Assembly (NCBI RefSeq): GCF_020882245.1
Contig: NC_083597.1
Coordinates: 5,676,581-5,740,580 of the forward strand
Direction of reading: 5' to 3'
Length of the DNA stretch: 64,000 nt
From: Rhopalosiphum padi
Lineage: Eukaryota > Arthropoda > Insecta > Hemiptera > Aphididae
This document shows, piece after piece, positions 14,547 through 25,900 of this stretch. Within the stretch, counting starts at the first letter, position 1. Each line of letters starts with the position of its first letter. The notes beneath the pieces are model-generated. The model was not told the origin of the DNA. It made no database searches and saw only the letters and a program-made list of their open reading frames with translations. The translations under genes and the position numbers were made by a program.

Positions 14547-15067
14547 CAAGGCTGGGCAAGTTAATGATATTTTTTTTAATTCAGTTAAATTAAGTTAAAT
14601 TACAATTTAAATTAAGTTAATTCAAAATTTTCTGTCAATTGAACTAAGTTAAGAGTTAACCAAAATTTAATATTAACTTTTCAACTCAAGTTAAGTTAGT
14701 TAAAAAAAAGGATCTTGTTTTCACATAGGTAAAATTAAAATAATCGGTACCTAAAATTGTTCATGTTATTAGACAAAAGAACTATTATTATTGTATATGT
14801 TCCAAAAGGTAACTATACAAATTTTGTTAGCACACTTATAACTAATAAAATTTGTACCAGCAATTTGTATACCAACAATAGTTCTCACAATTTTATTGAA
14901 ATTAACTTAACATGTTTAAATGAAAATCAACTCAAGTTAATTAAAAGTTAATTTGAAAACTCCTAAAGTTAATAATCATAAAAAAATAATTTATTAAGTT
15001 AAAAAGTTAAATTAACTTGAATTTTTAACTTAACTTTAACTTATTAACGCGTTAATGCCCAGCCTTG
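14547..15067. mobile_element. Non-autonomous DNA transposon, CAAGGCTGGGCA termini
   Basis: A 521-base element bounded by perfect 12-base inverted ends, CAAGGCTGGGCA at 14547 and TGCCCAGCCTTG ending at 15067. The 8-base direct repeat AAAAAATG flanks it on both sides (14539-14546 and 15068-15075), as hAT-like transposition would leave. The interior is AT-rich and full of AAGTTAA/TTAACTT units in both orientations. It has no transposase and would depend on an enzyme encoded elsewhere. Its right end is only 94 bases from the first coding exon of the TMEM200-like gene. Confidence 0.88.
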
Positions 15068-15163
15068 AAAAAATGTTTATGTTTTATACACAATCAATTT
15101 ATTTCTTATTTAAAAATGTACACATTATTTAATGTAAATATTTTATTTGTTGTGTATACAGTG

Positions 15164-15341
15164 ATGCGGCAATGTAGCTCTTCATATCGGATGTCTGGTA
15201 TAGATCGGCGAACAAACGTAGACATACAAATTTTGAGTGCTGCTAGTAAAGCGATTGCGGAAAAATGCTTTTGGAACGCATGCAAAGCATTATCTTTTGG
15301 ATTGTTTCTGATGGCTGTCGGAGCCATAATGGCCATTATCG
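15164..15341 (+). CDS. TMEM200-like gene, coding exon 1
   Basis: Begins after the acceptor TGTGTATACAG (AG at 15160-15161) and ends at the donor ATCG|GTATGT. It encodes 59 residues plus one base: the N-terminal tail with SAASKAIAEKCFWNACKAL and most of membrane segment 1 (LSFGLFLMAVGAIMAIIG). Confidence 0.75.
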
Positions 15342-18300
15342 GTATGTACATTTATATTTTTACAATATACAAACGAAATATTTATTAAAAATTGAAATTA
15401 TTTATCCACTTATTGTAATACATATTGCAAACAATACAATATTGTGTATTATTTAAAGAATTATTTTAAATATAATGCGATATGATGAATTCGATTCTCT
15501 AATAAAAAATTATAATAACTATTGCGATGTTTTGAACAAATGGTTACATTAGATTAGATAATATATATAATATTGATGTATTTTATAATATATTAGATCC
15601 ATATACTCAATTTAAATTTGCATATTTGACGATTACATATATGAATTATAAATTTTTAAAATATTTTTACATGATATAGGAATGTTATAGCAAAAATTGA
15701 TTTTTTCAATATTGATAACCAGGTGTACTGAAGGCACAAGGCTTTATATATAAATATTAATTTCAAAATCAGTTTAGTAGTGTTGGGGGAATAAAGATTT
15801 TGTATATATTAGTTACATTAGTCCAACAAAGAGGCAACTGACCTAATAAATATTAAAATATGTAGGATATACATATCCAATGTAGTAAGAAGTAGAGAAA
15901 TCTTAATCATTATCGAGCAACTAGCAAGGATAATAAAATTTAACTAGGAATGCTATCAATATAATTTTAATCAAATAGATATATTTATCAATTTATTGAC
16001 ATATTTTTTCCTAATTTTTATTGCCATTAATAATATTCATTATTCATCTTATTACGTAAAAACACACGAATTAAAGGTTTAAGCCGTATTCGGATAGGTT
16101 TAATATACATTTTAAGTGTATATAATATACAACAACCAATGAAAAACGTTTTTCATAGATACTATCAATTTTATTGAAATATCTAAGTAATAAATATATC
16201 ATAAGACTACAATGGTTGATCCGTATAATCCTTACGTTAAATCTCTTCTCATTTTCCACCCTATTTACTACCTATATCAAAGTATCAGTTTTTTTTTTTA
16301 ATATTTAATGTTAGAAAAATATTTTATATTTATGAAGATAAATAAATATAGTACATAGTATTATAATATATATATACTATATAAGTTAATGTTTATTATA
16401 GTACTAAAAATTTCTTTCACAAATATAAGAATTAATCATTAAAACATTTAATATCCTGTTAAAATCAAATTAATTTATGTCTAAAATCGTATTTTATCGC
16501 AGCAGTGACCTGTATATATGGGTTTTATTTATGTTTAATAATAGACTTTTAAAAGTACTCTCAGTGTGCAAATGTGCTATTAACAGTACCATGGAAAAAA
16601 TGTAATAAATATTTTATTAATATTTATATGATATTTTTACTCTGAGTGTGATGATTAATTATTTGTATTTGATATTTTTATTGATAGAGATACGTAGCAA
16701 TATTTTATACATAATAAAATATATATGAAAAAAATATTTTTTGTGTTTAGATTTTATTGATTTTTGTTAACAGTTAAAGTCATAATTTACATTCACCATT
16801 TACGTCATATTTATAAATTTAACATAATATATTTATAAAATATAATATAATAATGTATTAAATAAAATAATAAGTGTACAATATTTTACATACATTTATT
16901 TAGAAACAATAAGTAATTATATATATATATATAAGATGATTATAACAAATAGACAACAAACAATTATAACTCAAGAATTTAACTAATATTTGTGTGGTTT
17001 AATAATCGTTTGTGCATTTTGATTTGTTTATTAATAGGTTATTAATGAAAACTTGTTATTCGCCATTCACCATTCAACAATATAATAAATTGTTGAATTG
17101 TTGTACCTATTTTAAAATTGATATTTGTTAATTTATTCTGCTCAAAAGTAAACCATAATAAAATTATATTCTTCATAATAAGTAGAGCATACTTACCTAT
17201 ATTTATAGTTGGTTTATACGTTGATGGAATATAATGTTATTTAGGTACCAGTTACCTACCTCACACTGTCTTTCATCGTACTTTTAGCCTAATCGATTGA
17301 TACATTTGAGTTATTTTTATTCATATTATGTTTGTAAAATTAACATACCTACCATTCACACACAGTTATAAACTAGGTTGAGTAGTTGTACACTACATGC
17401 AGCTGATGAATTATCCACATAACCTGAATTATAGTAAATTACTTCTGTAAAGAATAAAAACAACTTAGTGATCATTTATTTTCCAATGGTAATTTTTTTA
17501 AGGTACTTTTTAATGAAAAACTAATATTCTTATCTTTTAGTTTAATTTACATATATATAAATAATAATTTAATAACCCTACAATAACAAAACAACTTAAA
17601 TAACAATATTTGTATAAAATTATTCAGTTGTTTATTATTTGAATGATTCCTTTTAAGTCATCAACAATGAATGATTAAATGATAAATAAATAATTTTAAA
17701 TCGATTTTAGTTTTCTGAAATATTTATGTTTTTTATTATAAATTGTTTGGGTATTGATTAAATTATAATTTATGTGTAAAGTATTAAGTAGGTAGTTTGG
17801 TTTAAGTTTTTGAACGAGCTACAAATAAGAATTGATTTTTGTACCATTTATAAATTTAATTAAATGTATTGTTTCAAAATTATAAATTATTATAATATTT
17901 AACAAAAGTTGACTTTAATCCGATTACATGAGTTGTTTAATATGATTTCCTTAAGGCTAAAAATACTTGTTCAACTATAGAGAGTTACGTGAAACGAATC
18001 AAAATTTTCATGCATAAACTTTAATGATCCTGAACCTAACAAAACAAAACAAAATCAAGTAACTAAAATTTAAAACTTGTTCAATTAACTTCTATTCAAA
18101 GTTCAATTAAAAAAGTATACTATAAGTAAATCTTTATAAAAGGTAAAAATCAACATTTATAAGTTCTACTTTAAAAGGATTAATAAATTTGAAAACTAGG
18201 ACACTTTACTGAATGATTTATAAAATTTATTATTAAATAACTTTAATATCATTCTGAATATAGGTAAACGCAGAAACCCCATTTGTTTACTAAGCTACCT

Positions 18301-21300
18301 ACCTTACTATTTATTAAAATATTGTTAAAACGATTTTAGCCTTCTTTCATACAATATAAGTTCACTTATGAGTTATGATCCTTACAGTATCTTAGTACCC
18401 TATTGTATATATTATATAGTATTATACCTCTACAGTTACATTTTGAGACGTTGAATACAATTCTTTATTATTATTTATTATTATAAATTATTAAAATGTA
18501 TAATATATATTATGGGTTATTTCGGTCCTGATTATGAATTACGAAAACAGTACATTATTAATAACACCATGATATCGCAAGCCGTTATGCTATTTATGAT
18601 TTATAATTATGTATATACTATGGCGTATATTAGAACTTTACTTATCTTATAAAATAAATTGGTATTTTTATTACTTTTTTCTTTCTTTCAATATTTGAAT
18701 TGAAATAATGTATGGTATGATTTATTGGCAGTTTTAAGCCAAAGTCATTCTTATATAAATATATGCTTAAAAGTGTATTGGATTATTTAATTAAAAGTTA
18801 AAATACATTTAGTAATCCAATAAACCTACTAATAAACTATGTGAATATAAAATATTTGTTACATTTTATATTTACATAGGTATCTAAGAATCAAGGCACA
18901 TATACCGAATATATCAATTAAAAATTTCGTAAATAATCATTTGCAATTTACTGCTCAAAATATTATACCTGTGCTATTTTTAATAATATTTCCATCAGTA
19001 TTTAATATTAAGCTTCATCAAAAGCTAAATACCCCATTGTTTGAATTTTGGTACGTCCTTTTTAGTATATCTACTTGTATTTATTAAGTTTTGATTTAAT
19101 AATTCTACTTACAAATTGATTGGGATTTTGCGATTTGAAATACATTTAATTTTTACTGTTGACGAACTTTTTATAGGATATTATGCGGAACAACTTTCAT
19201 CAGATGATATTGTCACGAAAACTGACAGTGGAAATTCGAGTACATCCATACGAACAACAAAAACGACAAAAAAAACATCTCATATATATAAATTGTCATA
19301 TGCTGGACCAATTGTGATGGGCGTTGGAGGTAAATATTAAGTAACATTATTATGTGCGATACAGAATTTAATTTATCAGATAATAAGTACCGACTAAAAA
19401 TAAAATCTTAATGAAAATCTTAAAAGTACATAACCACAGCTTACATAATTATAATTCGTACTCAGTCTTAAAAATATGACAGTTACCTATACTCTCATTA
19501 AAATGTTAAAATATAAATTTAAGGATTAATCGTGTAACAACTTAACTTATATACTTACTATGTTTGATACATAACCGTAGATCATCGTCGTAAGGTGTAT
19601 CACACGATTTATAGGTTCAGAACAATGCATAATTTTGGAATACTTTTAATTTTATAAAAAAAAAAGAAAACTTAAAAAAATATGATTACTTGATAAAAAA
19701 AAGTAGAAAAAGTTTTAACATTTTATTTTTTTGTTCAGGGTTATCCTTAAAACTGTTGTATATTTTTCAATTCCGACAATCTCTAAGTATCATCTGTATT
19801 AAATTAAATATGCTAGGTATTTGAAACTTTTGTAGTACTTTTTTATTACTCCTAAAATATAAAAACGGTAAAAATAATAATATCCGTCGTCTTTTTTATA
19901 ATTTATGTTAAAAAATTGAAATCTAATTATATATACATATTATATACGTTTCAAATAACTTGTATATTATAATACAATTTCAGTTGTCTGACTGTTAGAA
20001 CCTATAATAATAATTATTATTCATTATATATGTTTTTGTATAATAAAAAAACAACAAAAATAATTTCAAGATCGTTTATTACTTAACAGTTAGTTTAATT
20101 AAGTAATTACATGTGGTGAATATTTTGTAAATATATACTAGACATATCTGAACAAGTACTTATCTATTTAGAGTTTCCGTAATCTGTAAAATTATTTTCT
20201 CAAATCATAAAAAAATAATCCGTCGATTTTTTCATAAAATAAAAAATATATAATAAAAAGAACTTAGTGTGTCGTAAATAAATTGTTTTCCAACGTTTTT
20301 TTGATTTATTTTTAAATACACGACACCTGTGGCCAGTATCTCGCTGTATGGAGCTTTTGTCGTCATACGACGTGAAAACATAATATAACTAGTGGCGTAT
20401 TTACGGGAGGGGGGGGGGGGGTTCAGGGATACTGGACCCCCCCAGAATCTCTCTAAAAAAAAAAAACTAAAATTCTTACATATTTACAAACCCCGATTTA
20501 TGTAGGCACGCGCGGACGATGCAATTTTTCCCGTGAACAAAATATTTATATAAAATATAGCTTAAAATTAGCCAATAGACGCGATCGAACGCTCAAAAAC
20601 CCGTCGCCGCGCGTAACTTAACTTTTCCTTGTATTGTATGTATTACCACTTTAAAAAATACCCGTATTAGATAAACATCAATAATTGTAAAAAAAAGACG
20701 TTTGGATTTTGTACTTAAAAATATAATAAAACAACTATTTTTTATTCTTATAATCTATTAAAAACTATTTCTTTATATATCAGTACCTATCTATATTATG
20801 TCGAATTTATTAGACCCCCCCCCCCAGAAAAAAATTGAAAATACGCCACTGAATATAACTAAATTTTTATTACCTTAAAGTTAGGTATTTCAGGTATTTT
20901 TTTTATATTATCTACTGTGCATAGTTTTACTTACCTAGTTTCATTTACTCAGTTTGTTTAGTTTAGACTTCAGCTCCACTATTTACGTTTGATTTATAAT
21001 ATTATTCGGTCTTAATGATTGAAGCGTGTCACCGCATTTAAGCTTGAGTTAGAACGTCGTCGTGAAATAAGTTTGAGAACCACTGGTGTAATGACCGAGG
21101 ATTCGTGTTTCAGGGTTCATCGTTGTGGCGGCGTGCGTGATGACGTTCGAGGCGCGCGATCGGGCGGCGAAGTTCATGTCCAACCAATTGAAAGTAATGG
21201 GCGGCGGGGTCGGCGCTGCCGGTGCCGCGTCGGGCCATCGCGGCCACGGCCGGCAGACGCCATCGGCCGGTTACCTGTCCAGGGGCGACAGCGGCCGGAG

Positions 21301-22315
21301 CAGCTATCAGAACCCGTGCGACGGCGGACGGCACAAGATGAACAAGAGCCCGTCGGCGCCCAATCTGGCGGCGGCCGCGGCGGCGTCGAACCGCGGACCG
21401 GGGGGCGCCGGACAGTCGGGCGTCGGCAGACTGCCGCTGCGGCACAAGCACGCGGTGCACGTACTGTCGTCGACCGGCGGCCGAGCGCTGCTCAGCCCGC
21501 ACACGTTGCGCCGGCAAGCCATGTCGATGGACACGCAGGACTACAACCCGCTGTTCTCGCCACCGCGTTCCCGGCACAGCAGCTCTGGCCTGTTGACGTA
21601 CAGCAACAGCAACTGCAGCAACATCTTCGGCAATTTCAACTGCAACGGCAACAAGCAAGGCGGCGGCGACGGCAGCAGAGAGTCGGTCAACGACCCGATG
21701 AGGACGTCTTCCAGGGGATCGCGGGGCTCCATGGTGCTGGACCTGCACGTGCCCAACGAGTGTCCGGTGACGATGCGGGTGCGGGACAGGAGCCGCCGGT
21801 CGGACACGGCCAAGCGGCACGTGCTGCGCCGGCAGACGCCCGTCGAGCTGGACGACACGATAATCGCGTACGCGACCACGGCCATGGCGGCGGACCGGCA
21901 GCGGGCCAAGCGGTGCACCACGCGGTCGGCCACTTGTGACGTGCCGCACGCGATCAAGTCGAAGCGCAGGCGGCAGGACTCGAGTTGCTCGGACGTGGTG
22001 GCGGCCCGCCGGAGGTCCGGTTCGCCGGTGTGCGGCCCCGGCGGCGGTAGCGGCAGCGGATGGCGTTCGTCGGCCAACGACGTGGTCGACGCCGCCGAGT
22101 GGGCCAGGACCGCGAACCGCAACGCCGGCGGTTCGGCCGTGTCGTCGCCGCAACGGTCCGCCGACCGTCAGATCGCCGGCGCGACACCGGCGCGACGACC
22201 GCAGTCTCCGTCGGCCGCTGTCGCGGACGGCAGCAAAATGTCACTGTCCCGGACGTGTTCCGACATCATGTCCATCGACAAGTCGTTCGAAGAGTCCAAC
22301 TACAGTAGTTCGTAG
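15164..22315 (+). CDS. TMEM200-like two-pass membrane protein (3 coding exons)
   Basis: Coding exons 15164-15341, 19177-19329 and 21114-22315 join in frame (both junctions in phase 1, each rebuilding a Gly codon) into 510 residues. A first membrane segment (about residues 43-60), a polar loop of about 40 residues and a second segment (about 101-121) follow a short N-terminal tail. The motif GPIVMGVGGF, then FEARDRAAK, matches the pattern of TMEM200 proteins (GP..MGIG..., then HENRDK). The tail (123-510) is Ser/Arg/Gly-rich and includes LLSPHTLRRQ, like the SPGAARRQ region of vertebrate TMEM200. The function of that family is poorly known, and localisation is inferred as membrane. The exon opens at 15162 after a TATACAG acceptor, two bases before the ATG, so a further upstream coding exon cannot be excluded. 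Family assignment is from memory of motifs, not a search. Confidence 0.78.
15342..19176 (+). other. Intron 1 of the TMEM200-like gene
   Basis: 3.8 kb of AT-rich sequence between matched donor and acceptor. I see no further exon and no clear mobile element in it. Confidence 0.6.
19177..19329 (+). CDS. TMEM200-like gene, coding exon 2
   Basis: Acceptor TTTTTATAG|GA and donor GGAG|GTAAAT. 153 bases encode the rest of the turn after segment 1 (GYYAEQL), a Ser/Thr/Lys-rich loop and the start of segment 2 (KLSYAGPIVMGVG). Phase 1 at both ends matches the neighbouring exons. Confidence 0.78.
20390..20851. mobile_element. hAT-like MITE, YAGTGGCGTATTT termini
   Basis: A 462-base element in the last intron of the TMEM200-like gene. 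The left end reads TAGTGGCGTATTT and the right end, read inward, CAGTGGCGTATTTT. The 8-base direct repeat AATATAAC flanks it (20382-20389 and 20852-20859). Both ends pass quickly into runs of G (left) or C (right). There is no transposase frame. CAGTGGCG ends with 8-base duplications are usual for hAT elements. It sits 262 bases before the last exon's acceptor. Confidence 0.87.
21114..22315 (+). CDS. TMEM200-like gene, GC-rich last coding exon
   Basis: Acceptor GTGTTTCAG|GG, stop TAG at 22313-22315. It encodes the end of membrane segment 2 (GFIVVAACVMTF) and the whole cytoplasmic-type tail: Gly/Ala stretches, many RRxS sites that could be phosphorylated, and a closing segment with SRTCSDIMSIDKSFEES. 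The base composition is extreme for this genome: in 21361-21420, 49 of 60 bases are G or C. Stop codons are therefore rare in all frames, and long open frames on both strands over this exon are shadows. Confidence 0.8.
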
Positions 22316-22900
22316 ACGGACGATTTGCTGTGCGCATTATGTGCGGCGTAATCGATTCGTAAGCGATCTCGGTCTGCACACACGTATATTATTATTATTA
22401 TTATTATTATTATAGTGCCATATATGATATTGTGTTATATTATAGGTGACACATACGGCGACACTGCGAATGTATATTATATATTTAGGTTTGACGGTAT
22501 ATTCGAATCGGATACCGCGGTATATCGCGATATTAGTACCCGCGGTATGTATACCTAACCCACTGCGTCAGTCCGCATAATATTATGCTGTGTATAGTCG
22601 TGTAATACGGCGTTACCTACTTTTCGGTATTGTACGGTAAGTCGGTTCTTCGCGGTACTGCGCGGTATACCGTTCAAGTGGTATTCGAATAAGCCGGTTA
22701 TCCAGTTATTACGGTTGTTTTTAGTCGCTAGTTTTGTACCTAAGGTCTACCGAATAATCCTTCAACCCTAAATGAAAATGTATACTTTCGCTGCTATGTA
22801 ATAATATTAAACTTTGTCGCACACGCCGTCGTCGTCGTGCTCACGTCATAATATTATGTGTAAACCCAATCGCCGACTTACGCGTATATGTGTGTACTAT
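22316..22900 (+). other. Probable 3' untranslated region of the TMEM200-like gene
   Basis: The GC-richer composition of the last exon continues for about 600 bases after the stop. It contains a (TTA)n tract at 22387-22414 and a zone with many CGGTA/TACCG words at 22490-22700. No AATAAA lies within this stretch; the first one I notice downstream is near 23833, so the real 3' end is not set. Confidence 0.45.
22387..22414. repeat. (TTA)n microsatellite
   Basis: About nine consecutive TTA units shortly after the stop codon of the TMEM200-like gene, probably within its untranslated region. Confidence 0.9.
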
Positions 22901-25900
22901 TATAGCTGACATCCGATATAAATGATTATCGTTGCGTAGTGTTTATTATATAATTTTTTTTTTCGTCCATAATATTATCGTCGAGTCGTTCAAAACGATT
23001 ACATAGAGGTATGTAGAGTCGCCAAACATCGATTTACTTACCGCTAGTGATTCATTTAACGTAGGTAAGACATAACTTGAAATGCTTCTAGGAAATAATA
23101 ATTTTTAATATTTTTTATCGTTATGGTTTTATTTAATTTTTCAACCGACAATATCCGTTTTTAATTTAGCATTTCAAAGTAGTATATTGTTTTAGAGTAC
23201 TTCGCGGAGTATAAAAATCGAATTTCAAACGAGTATATAGTTTATTGGTTATAACCAGTAATTATTTGTACAAGATTTGATGTCGATAGATTTCAATATT
23301 CCGAATAATATTTTGCTTCGGGATTTACAGTTTAAAAACATGTCGTTATTCAAGACAGTAAAATACTCAAAAAATGATAACAATATACAATAGTATAATG
23401 CATAATTTTTTTCTCCAAACAAATGTCATGTAACGATTCAGATTATATAAAGAAATATTTTCAGAAATAATGAGTGTTCTACGTTGAATGAATCAACCGG
23501 TATTATATATAGGTTAGGTACTTGTTATAATTCAAAAGACGGGTAATACTAATATTATATTCACTACCGCGAGTTGAAGTTGCTTCAGAGTAATTTTACT
23601 ACAGTATAATATATCAGTATATTATTGTTGCAAGTTTAATGGATTTACGAAAGATTAGGTGTATATTAAATCGTGTAAATATATAGTATTTGAATAATTC
23701 AAACGGGGAAAAGTATTTAATTAGCAGCATGTGTGCGTATTACGGATATTATTGGTTTCTCAATTCAACTTCGAACCTCGTATTACCGTGACGTGTCACT
23801 TGATTCTAGATTCTTGGAAATGCATGATGAAATAATAAAACCCCCATAGAGTAATAAATAGCCCAAGATGAAAAAAATGTTTAGAGGTGTTTTCATATAG
23901 CCATGATTTAATAATTTAGCAGTAGCAATAGTGTAAGACGTAGGTACTGCAAAATGTAGTAACATGGAATAGAGTGAAAATGGGTGTTGTTTTGTATGAT
24001 TAGGATTAAGTACAAATGATTTCCTTAAAGATGCCAATTTTTTAAAACTCTTTGAAACAAATTATAATTGGAATTTTGTTTTAAATAATTTTAACACGTT
24101 GATAATTAAATATTTATGTGTTATCAGAACATCGATGTATGATAATTATTTATTTGATATTCCATAAAAATAATTTTATATCATGTAGCGCAAAAATGCA
24201 CTATATCTTTAACTTAATTTAATAATTATTTAGGCACCTATGAAGGGTTTCAGTTTTATTATACTTAGACATGTATATTCTATACCTTCATAATATTTTG
24301 TGTTTTTTTTTTTAACTGAGAAAAGCACTTAATCTGAACTCAATGCCTAGGAGAATGTAAAGAAAATCCTCAATCTGTATTTAATTATCGATATAAATCA
24401 TCGATGTTGTATCTGAATTCTGAATGATAACAATTAATAATGGAATTTTTTTTTAAATATATTGTTAATCGTCCGTGTTTTCAATGATTAGTGATAGAAA
24501 CTTTAATAAAATATAATGAATCGGTATTTAATATTGTATTGGAGTTATAAAGAAAAATGAAGATTTAAAAAATACTTTGATTAACTACCAAATTAATTCC
24601 AAATAGTAAGGTTAAGACCTATCTGTTAAGTGTTATAGTATTTTACTAATCTATTTATCGTTCGATACCATGCAATACCATAGTGTAATTATTATGTTTT
24701 GAACCATTTTATATGCAATAGGTACATAATAAACCGGCATATATATTCGAAATTTATCGTCGATCTGTTGAATTATTATATAATATTATGTTATTGATCA
24801 CGTGTAAAATTGTTATGCATAATGGATTGGAACAGATTCGACGACGGACGACGGTGTTAATATATACATTTTCTGGGCATCAATCAAATGGAAACTGTTA
24901 AATTGGTTACGTCATTAACTGTGAGGTAGAGAAACCCCAATTTCATACCGCCTGCAAAGGGAACGTGAAACTATTTCAAACATTAATTACGTTCAGATAA
25001 TCAGGTTAGTGTCATTTCTATTCAAATATTTCTCTCGGAGGAAAAAAACTCAACATCTAATGTCTCAAGGCTTTTGAAATTCTGATAAACGGCATACGAA
25101 AAACTGTAACGTTTGTTCGTGAATAAAATCTCGTCGTATTGTAATATTATACTTAAATCTCGTATCGTATACAAATAAAATGTATTGTTATTACTTATTT
25201 CTAATTTTTTTTTTAATAACGAATGAAAACACGGAGTAACGATAAATTTATTTCATGAATTAAGACATGATCTAATATATATATATATTGTATTATGTAA
25301 AACTGTACAAGTTTACTATATACAGTTAAGTAAATGACTCTTTTACCTTTTAAAATACGAAATAACAATGATAGTAGGTAGAATCAAATAATATAATATG
25401 TAGATTGTTATGAATTAATAAGAGAGCCTCACATTTTAATAAATAAATAAATAATATGATTACATTTTTACAAATCATTATTCATTTTACTTAAAAATAT
25501 AATATCTCATATTATATTGTGCTTTTCCAAAAGGTGGAGTATAATATTTTTGCCATAGATAAATAATTTCATTATTTGTACTTATTAATATAAAAATTAA
25601 ATATTTGAATTAATATATTACGTAAAATAAAATTAGATGCCTACCAAGAAATGTAAACGATTTTCTTGTCGAATTGATCCACGTTATCTTCCAAAAATAT
25701 TTAAATATCAACAATTTAATATTTAAAAATCAATAATAAATGTTTAGTACAAATTATATTTACATTTAAATTATTAAATGTTATAATATATAATTTCTTT
25801 TTTTAATATTAGAGTGAAAATATTGATATTTAGTATATTTATAATATAGTCATGCATATCATACCTATCTATATAATTAAATGAAAGGATAAAATGTTCA

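Noticed and set aside
21110..22244. Several long overlapping open frames on both strands (up to 347 codons)
   Set aside because: They are shadows of the GC-rich last exon: stop codons are AT-rich and therefore scarce there. Only the frame continuous with the membrane exons carries family motifs.
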